The notes beneath the pieces are model-generated. The model worked only from the letters and a program-made list of their open reading frames with translations. It ran no database searches and was not told the DNA's origin. Below, piece after piece: positions 54,944-64,000 of a stretch of DNA of 64,000 bases. How positions within the stretch are numbered: the stretch's first letter is position 1; every line of letters begins with the position of its first letter. Position numbers and translations under genes: made by a program. Source of the stretch: Tubulanus polymorphus (Eukaryota > Nemertea > Palaeonemertea > Tubulaniformes > Tubulanidae); the NCBI RefSeq assembly GCF_964204645.1, contig NC_134027.1:16730485-16794484 (forward strand). The letters run 5' to 3'.

Positions 54944-56693
54944 ATATCTCCCCATACTTCCGTTTTTCTTTTTATAGAAAGTAGTCGGGAGTATCATGAA
55001 GTAACAGCGTGATTCTTTCACCAGCCGCATAATAAATGCAACCCATTGTTCCGACCAAATACGGTTCCGTCTATTCTTAAGTTTATAAAAAGATTTCTGA
55101 ATGTTTGCCAGATAACGCAGCAGAAGAACCGAGAAAGAATTATTTTTACACCAGGCTGATTTATGGTCAGCGCTGATAGATCAAAGCATCAAACAACAAC
55201 CTGCTTACTACATCTTACTACGTTTGTTGTCTGAAACCATTAATAACCACCAACGCATTCAGGAAATCAACATTACAAACATTTTTTAGCTACTACGAAA
55301 TCTTGCTGCGGATCATCACTCCCCATCCAGCTTAATTTTCGTCCAGAAATTTTGAATTTAGACTAACCCATGTAAATCACGCTGAAACCTCCCTAGACAG
55401 ATCCTGAAAAAGAACCTCAATAAAAACACAATTCATGCTATACGAGTAAATGTTTAAAGTTCATAACAACAACGCGTATTAAAGTTCACGATACCCAATC
55501 GGAAAAAAGTACATTGAGACCGCTGTCTCCGCACACTAAACAATGAAAAAGTCAAGCACAAAACAGTACACAGTTTGAGTTTGAAATTCACCGCGAAGTG
55601 ACGCAATAGCTACCAGCCACAACAAGGTACGTCATGGACGGACGAATGACGTCATCCACCGCAGTTCCTCGCAGCGCGAACTGCTACGTCGATAGTACGG
55701 CAAAACGCATTCATGTTCCGCTGATATTTGCTCGCTATTCATAGACGCTATAGTACTACGGTTACTATATCGGAGTCATTTCTCCACAGTTAATATAGAA
55801 ACGGAACAGTAATGTAACTGCATCATATACTGCTTGCGCGAACAACATTCCATTGAACGTAAATGAGAATACACGGGAGCCATCTTGAACACACTCGACT
55901 TCATCCCGCTAAAATGTCTACGGAATTTCTCTTTTTTCTGCTTCTTTCGTATCGCGTTGGCCAGGTGTCTTTGTCCACCCTTCATCACTTAAGTTTGTGA
56001 GTATATAGCAAGTCTTCGAGAGTGACAAGCACCGCTAACCATGGCCATAATCGCATGACTAACATCGAGCATGAATCTATCCCGTTAAAACCAACGCCCA
56101 AAGTTCGCTGTTGTTTGTCGTATATTCGCTCCGTTCCCTCGTTATTTGACGAATCGGCAAATCAATATCACTCATCTCGACCAGAGCATACCAGTTGCTG
56201 GTTTATCATACTATCAGTTGCGTCAAATAGAGTTTCAGGATACCTCCCAACAAGTCCCCATCTCCATATGGTCACTATCAGGGGGTACCCGTCAACATCT
56301 ATTGCGGTTGACAGAAGAAGGCATTCTTCCATCGTAGTGCTGTCATATCTCGACGGTCTCATCTTCACACATCCGATAAGGGTACCTTACAATCAAATAA
56401 AACACAGAGATTATATAAAAATTCCATAACTCTTTCTTTTCTAACTGACAATTAATGACATCCATTCAGACTACAGATAATAAACCCTAGAGACTAGTGA
56501 CTATATTTGAGCAAAAAAAAAAACAAATATCACGACAATCAAGCTATTATTCACTTTTATTTATGGTTGTCTTTATCTCCTGTATTAGATTAAACCCAGA
56601 TCAGGAGTTAACTCATTGGCAACAATGCGTTATATATACTTCAGTTTCGCAACACTTATGTAATTATATTTCGATAACTTACTGAAGAGGCGC
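54944..56693. other. Retroelement interior without recognisable pol
   Basis: No reverse transcriptase, RNase H or integrase motif is seen here, although these genes should lie between protease and LTR. A TGACGTCA palindrome (about 55649) and a CpG-richer patch at 55590-55710 could be promoter-like. The open frames at 55776-55988 and 56022-56429 have no domain and poor starts. Either pol was deleted or other DNA replaced it. Confidence 0.45.
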
Positions 56694-57914
56694 TTACCGT
56701 ATACAATTCATAATTTTCAATAGGACGTATGCATCTTGATCCAAACTCCAAATAATTCGATTATACTTACAAATTTCGTCTGACGTCTGAGGGTCTTCCA
56801 CATGTGTGATAGACACCTCCGGTGGCCGAGGAAGCTGTCCTGACTTCCCCTCTGTTTTGAGTGATCGGTCAAGTGACCACCCATCTGTCCACGAATCACT
56901 ACGACACGTATCTTCAGAGAGGGTGACGTGTCGTGACGTAGGGTTCGTGACCCGAAGCCTATGCCTTGATGGCATGACGCTAACAACTGACCTTGCGCTC
57001 ATGAGATCACGCATTCTCAAATAATGTACAGGCTCAAAGGCTGCAATCGATGACTGAGACTTGTCAATTAGCCACTTACGGTCTACGGTGACATCGCATG
57101 AAGGGGGAATAACAGTCCTACGCGTGACTTTAACCGACGAAGACTTCCCCAAGATGACATCATTACTAAAGTAAATTATGTCGGCGCCTGGAAACAAGAG
57201 AGCCTTTTTAGCATAATCGATAACTGCCTGGTTTCGTTCCAGGAAATCAACTCCGAGAATGAAGTCCGAGGTGACTCCATCCACCACGTACATAGAATGT
57301 GACACGTCCAAATTTCCTAATACAAAATCTACGGAAATAACACCTTTCAAATCAAACTTAGTACCATCTACCCCACGGGCGGACTGAAATTGTCCCTCCT
57401 GCAAAGGGCCATTCGATATCTGAGGATGATTGATGAAGTAATTGTTTGAGAGTACAGAAATATCGGCACCCGTATCAATCAAAATGTTTAACGGTGTCCC
57501 TGAATGACTACCAGTCACTCGGTTGGCGGCAGTTGCCATGATTGACGGGGAATAAGCCTCCTGTCCAATAGTGTTGTTCTGACTGGAAAGGGACCCTATG
57601 TCGTTGGTTGACGTGTTACCTAAAGTCATCGTAACAGGTGGAAGTTGTTCCTGACAGTGAACAGTTGGTTGACAATCGGAGTTCGAATCTCCTATCGCAA
57701 CCTTTTCGTTGATTGGCATATTCGGTTTAGACGTGAGGACAACTTGACCTCTGTCCTGTTCATGGGACATTCCATCCCCAACTGGATGGTGGAAACTGCT
57801 GGCATTTGAGGTGACAGGAAAGTTCTGTCCTCTTTCAAACGAGTGACACAAATTCTCCGACATTGACTCCTGACTAGATATCTTTGACAAAATAGTTTCC
57901 ATATTACTCATCAT
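56694..57914 (-). pseudogene. Gypsy retropepsin (protease) region
   Basis: The frame opens with overlapping ATGs at 57912-57914 and 57909-57911 across the stop of the preceding gene. A Ser/Gln-rich linker is followed by an aspartic protease: active site LNILIDTGADISVLSNNY (about 57495-57440), flap region, and the DFILGVDFLERNQAVID segment near the C-terminal half of the fold. This is the retropepsin of Gypsy-like elements, which cleaves Gag-Pol. The frame ends at 56694 after leaving the conserved region; a strong splice-donor-like GTAAGT (complement of 56765-56770) lies just before. RT should follow but does not. The fold core appears intact. Confidence 0.8.
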
Positions 57915-58638
57915 TAAGACATTCCGATCGTGAATTATTACTACTACTTGAATCTGATGACACAAGATCACATTGTATTGCTGATTCGGAGGTTGCTGGG
58001 TACCTACACTGATCAAAAGCGCCTTCGTGACAATCTAAATGAGACTTCCTATCTCTAAAAAGGTCATCTTCTGCCGAATCCGTCGGACCATTAACCCCTC
58101 TAGGGTGTGACCTATCAATACTAATATTGTCACCCGAGCACGCCATATCAGCACGTACTTCCTGCAATTTAACCGGATCGATAAACGTAACCCTCCTGTG
58201 TCTTTTTATATGCTCGTAAGTAGTCGACAACTGGGAATTGTCCCTCCAGATGTCCTCAAAATTGGATCCCTGATCCATATAAAAATATTCACCTAATGAC
58301 AATTGGGAATTGTCCCTCCAGCTGTCCCCTAAGTTACGATCCTGAATGCCATAATCGTCATCGGCCCCCCATGAAGGAGTGTGATAGCCGATAAACCTAT
58401 CTAAATCCAATGACTCATCGTCATCAAAGTAATACGAATTATAATTGTCCTCAGTCTCAAAATAACTGTCAACTGAATCTGCTAGCATGTCGCCCTGATT
58501 AAATGACACGTCAAATATACCATCCCCATCGTCCTCAAAATAATCATCATAATCAAAAATATAATTGTCAATTTCCGGACAGTCGTTGTCATATCTATGA
58601 TACCCCGAATATTTGTCATCCCACCAAAAATCACTCAT
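57904..58638 (-). CDS. Acidic Tyr/Asp-rich gag-associated protein
   Basis: Starting at ATG 58636-58638 (MSDFWWDDKYSGYHRYDND), 244 codons are extremely rich in Asp, Glu and Tyr (FDYDDYFEDDGDGIF; YFDDDESLDLDRF), with two copies of SWRDNSQLS / IWRDNSQLS. It lies between nucleocapsid and protease and overlaps the protease start. Gypsy elements do not usually carry such a domain here. Its role is unknown; binding to a basic partner is conceivable. Confidence 0.5.
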   Translation of the reverse strand: MSDFWWDDKYSGYHRYDNDCPEIDNYIFDYDDYFEDDGDGIFDVSFNQGDMLADSVDSYFETEDNYNSYYFDDDESLDLDRFIGYHTPSWGADDDYGIQDRNLGDSWRDNSQLSLGEYFYMDQGSNFEDIWRDNSQLSTTYEHIKRHRRVTFIDPVKLQEVRADMACSGDNISIDRSHPRGVNGPTDSAEDDLFRDRKSHLDCHEGAFDQCRYPATSESAIQCDLVSSDSSSSNNSRSECLNDE

Positions 58639-58672
58639 TATCGCCGAAACGGGCGAGGGCTCTGTTGACCAA

Positions 58673-59610
58673 TCATTGCGCGACCCCACCCATAGGATGA
58701 GGTCTCCGGTCGTTTCCCTGACCAAATGTTCGATTAACCCGTTGGGAATCACGCCCAAGATTCTGTGACCGAAACTGACCCCTACCAGAATTTTGGGGAC
58801 GGCGATTATCACGCTGAAATGCGTCCCGGTTTGGCGAGACCCGTGACCTTTGTTGGTCGTAACGCCAAGACGGACAATTCTTGGCGTAATGACCAGGGGC
58901 GTGACATTGATAGCACACCACCTGTCCATCTTGCGACCTTTGTGATGGACGGTTCTCACTATAGTAGGTACCTCTATCATTTTGCTGAGTACGGGTAGAT
59001 TTTTGAGTGTCCATGATCTGGCGAAACATGTCCCGTAGCTCAGCCATGACATCTCCTATCGCCTTATTTGGTTCGGTCCCAATTTGCGATACCTTGGGAG
59101 ACGACAGAGCCTTACGTTGTTCGATATGTTCCGCCAATTCTGGCTGCCTCCCAAGCATCCCTAAACGTCGTAGGACGCTGTGACAACAAATAGACAGAAA
59201 TATCAGGGCGGGAGTTATTAATTAATAACATCTTCTTCAGATGGTCAGAAAATTTCAGACTTGAGGCCACACGATCAATCTCCTCCGCAAACCAATCGAC
59301 CGATTGCGTTTCCCCCTGTCGCATTGTCGTCAAGGCTGACTCCTTGACCAAGGCCCACGAGGTGGGGGTAAATTGTAAACAAAATGCATGAACAATATGC
59401 TCCCAGGGAGTGGCAATATTTCTACCGGTCGCATCGATACCCTGATCAATTCGAAGATCATTAAATAAGATTAGGGCCGGGCCAGCCAAAAACCAATACA
59501 ACTGTTTCTTTTTAGCGTCATCGTTCCAACCCCTTAGATCGGCCAAACGGTCAAATCCTTTGAACCAATCAGTGACGTACTGGTCACAATCAATTGTCTC
59601 TAAAGACCCA
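58673..59610 (-). pseudogene. Gypsy gag with CCHC zinc knuckle, frameshifted and truncated
   Basis: The first part (down to 59112) shows the retrotransposon gag core: WFKGFDRLADLRGWNDDAKK, then FLAGPALILFNDL, WEHIVHAFCLQF and FADHL-type SLKFSDHLKK. The second part, in a frame shifted by +1 near 59120-59150, holds the nucleocapsid CYQCHAPGHYAKNC (CX2CX4HX4C) near 58920 and an Arg/Gln/Asn-rich basic tail. Gag assembles the retrotransposon particle and the knuckle binds its RNA. The 5' part, with start codon and 5' LTR, has been cut off by the LINE at about 59610. Confidence 0.85.
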
Positions 59611-59661
59611 CTTATACAGTGCGGTCCTGAAAATAGAAAACGTAAGCAGCCTGAACACCCA

Positions 59662-60651
59662 ATGGAAGAGAGTGTCATGCCTAGAAACTCAAGGCACAAA
59701 AGAGGGGAAGATAACCCCGTTAACAACAATTTTGCCCTTGCATGTTCCAAATGTACACTGAATATACCGGCTAGTGAGGGGACTCATTACTGTCACTATT
59801 GCAAAAAGGCCATATGTAAGAGGTGCGCTAAAGTCCCAACGGAACTGAATCTACAACGAGACAGCGACACAGATTCCTGCTTAATCATAGCCTGTGAAAA
59901 TTGTAAAACTGATAACAATAGCTCCTTCAATAATCAAATGCTAGCCAAACTCGAGCAGATTGTGGCCAAACAAGATACTCTGTTAATTGAGATGGCCAAA
60001 AAAGCCGACAAAGTATATGTAGATGAGAAGTTTACGACAGTAGATGAGAGAATGAAAAATATTGAAAACCAAATGGAGGTTCTAAAAATCTCAGAAGCTG
60101 AATTACAGAAAGCCCACTCCGAACTACAACAAGCCAGTCAAAATTCTGAGATTGATACAAGAATATCGGAAGTGTTAAATGATGGTCTAGGTAAATTAAG
60201 AGAAGAGATCTGGGAGACTGAATCTAGAAAAAGAAATATTATATTGTATAATATACCCGAGTCAACAGAGGCCGAAGGCAATAAACGTAGCGCAAATGAC
60301 AGGCACGCAGTCAAACAATTTTTACTGCAGACCCTAAGTATGCATTCTGTTGGGGCCCCAAGACTTATTAACAGGATAGGCACCTTCGACAAAGATAAGA
60401 CTAGACCCCTCCGAGTGATCTTAGGGACAGAATACGATAAAGAAGAGATTGTCAACAAGTATACGGATTTGAAGAGGGAAAACCCGGAAATTCTGTTAAA
60501 CATCAGTATGGCCAGTGACAGAACAATCAGTCAGCGTAAGGAGTACAGCAAGTTGCGACAAGAAATGGAAGAGAGACGAGCAAAAGGAGAAAAGGGCTTG
60601 ACCATAAGAGGGAAGAAAATAATTCAAGCCCGTCAGCCCTTTCGTAAGTAA
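59662..60651 (+). CDS. LINE ORF1 protein (PHD-like finger, coiled coil)
   Basis: 330 aa from ATG 59662, intact. The N-terminus has a multi-cysteine finger (CSKC ... CHYC ... CKRC ... CENC, about residues 29-90) like the PHD-type finger of CR1-group ORF1 proteins. A coiled coil follows (MLAKLEQIVAKQDTLLIEMA ... RMKNIENQMEVLKISEAELQ), then an RRM-like region (RKRNIILYNIPES ... RPLRVILGTEYDKEEIVNKY) and a basic tail. ORF1 proteins bind LINE RNA and help retrotransposition. The frame of ORF2 is already open over its last codons, so coupled translation is possible. Confidence 0.85.
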   Translation: MEESVMPRNSRHKRGEDNPVNNNFALACSKCTLNIPASEGTHYCHYCKKAICKRCAKVPTELNLQRDSDTDSCLIIACENCKTDNNSSFNNQMLAKLEQIVAKQDTLLIEMAKKADKVYVDEKFTTVDERMKNIENQMEVLKISEAELQKAHSELQQASQNSEIDTRISEVLNDGLGKLREEIWETESRKRNIILYNIPESTEAEGNKRSANDRHAVKQFLLQTLSMHSVGAPRLINRIGTFDKDKTRPLRVILGTEYDKEEIVNKYTDLKRENPEILLNISMASDRTISQRKEYSKLRQEMEERRAKGEKGLTIRGKKIIQARQPFRK

Positions 60652-60760
60652 AAACGTCGGAAACGACGAAAATCATCCTGATAAAAATAGTAAAATCCGC
60701 TACAACGATCCTGAATTAAACACAAATAATAACCAGACTCGCACACGGAATAAGGAACAG

Positions 60761-62349
60761 TTGAGGTGTATGTATGCTAATGTAGACTCCCTGATGAATA
60801 AGATAACTGAGTTTGAGACAATCATATATGACAAAGACCCAGACATCATCTGTCTCACAGAGGTTAAACCAAAAAACCCCAGATTTCCACTAAGCCAGGA
60901 AAATTTATTATTTCACGGAGCCGAGAAATATGACATATATAGCAACATAGAATCTGAAGGTAGGGGCATTGCAATCTATACTAAAAAAACCCTCAGAAGC
61001 AATGAAGCATGTCTCCCACAGCTGGTAAACTCGGAATTTTCCGAAATGAAATGGATCGAAATCTCTCAGACTAAACCCCTGAGGCCTATACTACTGGGAT
61101 GTCTGTACAGAAGTCCAAACAGTACTCCGAATAATAACCGATTACTCAATAACCTTGTACAGAACCTCGCTTACGTCAACAGTTTCCTGGGAGATTTTAA
61201 TTATCCAGATATTATCTGGAAAAAAATGAAAAGTACATCACGGCAATCCTCTGACTTCCTGGAATCATGCCTCGACTCTTATTTATATGAACACATCACC
61301 AGTCCAACTAGGCACCGAAACAATGAGAGAAGTAATACGTTGGATCTCATATTCACCAGTGATGGAAACGATATTCAGCAGATAGAATACAAAGCTCCTC
61401 TAGGAAATAGTGACCATGTCATCCTAGAATTCGTCCTAAATTGCAACGTCCGTCCTAAGCACCAGATTAGACAAGCATTCAAGAATTACAACAAAGGCGA
61501 TTATGAACAAGTGAGATTGCAATTGGCTGAGGACCTCGATGTAGATTGCCTTAGTAACCTAGATGTAGAAAACTGTTGGAGAGTCATCCACTCGAAACTG
61601 TTAGAAACTGAGAAAAAATATGTACCCAACAGTATCAAACAACGATGGAAGGCAAGATCTCCTATGTGGATGAATAGAGAAACCCTAAAAATGGTCAGAG
61701 AAAAGCGTAAAGCCTGGAAACAATATCTACATACAAAAGACACATCAGACTACCAGAATTATCAGAGGTTGAATAATATTGCGAGACAAGCCACCCGAAC
61801 TGCCCAAAAAAAGTTTGAGAAAAACCTGGCCAAAGAGACTCAGTCCAACCCCAAAGCTTTCTGGAAATATACCAAATCAAAAACCAAAATGTCAAGCGAA
61901 ATTCCGGACCTCAGGTACCAAGATATCAATGGAACTACCAAGTCGGCAGATTCAGGAGAAGAAAAGGCCAAAGTATTTAATGAGTTTTTTGCCAGCACCT
62001 TCACACAAGAGGACACAGCATTTTTACCTGCAGCGGAAACCCATGAAGTTCCCCTGCTCGAAACCATGATCTTTGATCCAGCAGATATAAAAAAAGGCCT
62101 AAGAACCTAAACCCGAACAAGACCAAAGGCCCAGATAATATCCATCCAAGGTTACTCATAGAATCAGCTGATGTTATTGCTGAACCACTGACAATTCTAT
62201 TTCGAAAATCCATGCAAGAATCTCGATTGCCTGTAATCTGGAAAACAGCACATATAAAACCAATACATAAAAGTGGCTCAAAAATGATGGCAGAAAATTA
62301 CAGACCAATCAGCCTTACAAGCTGCATATGCAAACTGATGGAGTTATTG
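60761..62349 (+). pseudogene. LINE ORF2: endonuclease and truncated reverse transcriptase
   Basis: An apurinic-type endonuclease domain covers about 60761-61470: ANVDSL, IICLTEVKPKN (catalytic Glu), GIAIYTK, LLGCLYRSPNS, LGDFNYPDI (Asp/Asn), and the closing GNSDHVILEF with the catalytic Asp-His. A linker and the RT N-terminus follow. At an A7 run (about 62087-62093) the frame shifts; RT continues in the next frame with TKGPDNIHPRLL and ENYRPISLTSCICKLME and then ends at 62349 where an LTR starts. The catalytic RT box FADD is absent. It cuts target DNA and primes reverse transcription in intact relatives. The frame opens upstream of 60761 without a clear ATG. Confidence 0.85.
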
Positions 62350-62866
62350 GGGTGATAAATTAGTAGTTTGCATAGAGGGAGGGAAGCCAGAGTTCAGGGC
62401 AGTGGCTGAAGTTAGTAAATAACCTACGTAGATGCTTACGTCGCACATAAGACACTGAATAGAAGATAGGTGAAAGTGACGTGAGTATCTGCGTAGGGTT
62501 GCTGGTTATAGCGGCAGCCTTGAGCTCTGGTATGGCTAGGAAGTAAACAAGTAATAAACTCGTGACGTATAACATATGTAGAAGTATACGTCACGAGTAA
62601 CATGAAATAAGATAAAAAGGGAGGGTCAGCACAGTAAGGGAGAGAGAGATGCTAGAGTGGCGGAGAAGCCTAAAAATACGAGCTGTAGGAAGGAATAAGA
62701 ATTGTGCGGGAAAATAAAGAAAGAACGTAGACCCACGAGAAGAGTTATTATTCCGGAGTCAGAGGGATATCACTTATCGGATTAATCGGAACCAACAACG
62801 ACAACACGAGGGGAGAACGCAACGTGGCCCCCACAACAATTGGTTGAGAAACTCAACCCCACAACA
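62348..62866 (+). mobile_element. LTR of a plus-strand retrotransposon inserted in the LINE
   Basis: LINE coding sequence stops at about 62349 and a TGGGGTGATAAATTAG... sequence begins. It contains a 15-bp inverted repeat (ACTCGTGACGTATA ... TATACGTCACGAGT, 62557-62598), a TATA-like GATAAAAAGGG near 62608-62618 and an AATAAA at 62713-62718. It ends near ...CCCACAACA (62838 or 62866). TTGGTGGAGAAC follows, a common primer-binding-site-like word in Gypsy-type elements. The second LTR and genes would lie beyond the window. The class is not certain. Confidence 0.6.
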
Positions 62867-64000
62867 TTGGTGGAGAACAGTGGTGTATCCTGCACCTCTC
62901 GCTGCCAAGCGATCGTGTATATTTGGTGAGTGAGCAGGGGTGAAGTAAAAGTGTAAGATGAACGTTACATTCCGTAACCGTTATAATTACATGAAATACG
63001 GACCGCTACCGCGGGTTAAGTTGAAATATTGCGGATAACTCGATCTGTGTATAAAAATCATTGCCGTCTGGATTTAATACCTGTTTGTTTGTCTTATTCG
63101 AGAAATATGTAATCTTCATATCGTCAGATTCAGTTGAAATGAATTATAGAGCTTCCAGTGCGGAAAGTAGTTGTTTCTTTCCATATTTAAATTAATTGAA
63201 TTATCCGATTTGGTGTGGCGTTTTCGTAAGATCGTATTTTGGACACTACGTTTTACATGGCAGCAAATTGAATTTACGACTCCGAATTTAGATTCGTGTG
63301 AATTAACGGACATAATGGCGTTCGGAAACGAAGTGATTCTGCGATCATAGCGCGATAAATGAAAAACAGTAGAGTATTAGAGGCATTATACAAACGCATT
63401 TCATCATCGGACAGTTCATAGATCTGCTACGGGAAATCGACCTTGGAGACGTTCAACGGACTACGATTGCGGCTTATAGTAATTGTAAATAATATGATAT
63501 GTATTTCTGCATGTTTTGATTGCTTTTGTAGAATGATACTCAGCGTTTTTAAGTTGCTTGTGTGCTGGGTTATTGTATCTACGTAGATATAAATATGCAC
63601 TACGTAAATCTTTTATAGTTTGCTAAATTTGCTGGATGGTATTTCGCGAAAGAATGATTTATTAGTCTAGGTGAGCCACTCGGTTATCAGTGTAACGATA
63701 GTTGAAAGCGCTCACTGCCTGTATATACCTAACAAATAACTGTGGTGTTTATGTGGTTTTAAGAAATATAATGAGTATCGCGAGTTAGTATAGAATATGT
63801 TTATTGTGCAAAGGTTAGATTGGGCGCTCAGTGGTGAATCTTACCGGAGGGGGTTTGAATAGAGTAGTTTATATGAGATGAATTAAGGTGGACCAGGGAC
63901 CTGGATGAAGAGTAAGGGAAGCTCTAGGGATGGTCCGGAATAAAACGGGGGATTATAGCCCGAAGGATTAATTCTGAAGATCCTTTGAAACAGTATAATG
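62867..64000 (+). other. Leader region of the LTR element, no gene seen
   Basis: About 1.1 kb downstream of the presumed primer-binding site, running off the window. No gag start, zinc knuckle or protease was recognised. It could be a long untranslated leader or flanking DNA of a solo LTR. Confidence 0.4.

Larger units (their letters stand above)
59612..62349 (+). mobile_element. CR1-like LINE, 3' part missing
   Basis: Carries ORF1 and the endonuclease and N-terminal RT part of ORF2 on the plus strand. The left junction within gag is between about 59600 and 59640. The right end is cut inside RT by an LTR retrotransposon at about 62348. The 3' tail is outside the window or lost. Confidence 0.8.

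Noticed and set aside
56022-56429. 135-aa plus-strand open frame
   Set aside because: No domain, start is not ATG, and both strands are open here by chance.

Overview
The window looks like AT-rich nuclear DNA from an animal, most likely a marine invertebrate. It holds animal-type transposons (pogo/Tigger, piggyBac-type and Mutator-like MITEs, Gypsy LTR elements, a CR1-like LINE, tRNA-derived SINEs) and one large virus-like element of the Polinton/Maverick (adintovirus) class. I cannot fix the phylum: the repeats suggest a lophotrochozoan such as a mollusc, but only by recollection. No intact cellular host gene could be recognised, and nothing looks prokaryotic.

Layout. 1-12400: intergenic DNA with a 625-bp TA-flanked MITE (3343-3967), a Gypsy reverse-transcriptase fossil (5564-6109, minus), pieces of a dispersed repeat family (here called R1), and a head-to-head SINE pair (10300-10662). 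12412-16508: a decayed, intron-containing copy of a repeated invertebrate gene family, split by a TTAA-flanked MITE at 13879-14166. 16574-20905: a complete but dead Tigger-type transposon. 21575-22822: the fullest R1 copy. 24985-30502: a 5.5-kb zone bounded by 314-318-bp inverted arms and filled with nested palindromes and two copies of a fold-back MITE with 9-bp target duplications.

31465-54065 is the centrepiece. Two arrays of a ~118-bp satellite, in opposite orientations (31465-32654 and 52097-54065), enclose a 17-kb block of viral genes. The block lies between two long palindromes (32661-32853 and 49976-50318), each followed by the same ~80-bp leader. Rightward genes: HNH endonuclease, small structural or unknown proteins, retroviral-like integrase with chromodomain, and A32-like packaging ATPase. 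Leftward genes: C2H2 protein, major capsid candidate, coiled-coil/membrane proteins, penton-like protein, and protein-primed family B DNA polymerase. The two sets converge on a repeat-rich spacer at 38199-38575. Together they would supply replication (PolB), integration (integrase), capsid (MCP and penton) and genome packaging (ATPase). Many leftward genes share a T-run plus TAAATAAATG start motif. Single stops or frameshifts in the polymerase, integrase and several small genes, and loss of the PolB motif A aspartate, show a decaying endogenous copy. A further gene (50439-51089) and a 24-bp minisatellite (51145-52096) lie between the right palindrome and the right satellite.

54066-64000 is a nest of retroelements. 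A minus-strand Gypsy element (3' LTR 54066-54943, gag/protease remnants to ~59610) sits in the right satellite array. A plus-strand CR1-like LINE (~59612-62349) sits in its gag. An LTR retrotransposon beginning at ~62348 cuts the LINE reverse transcriptase and runs off the window.
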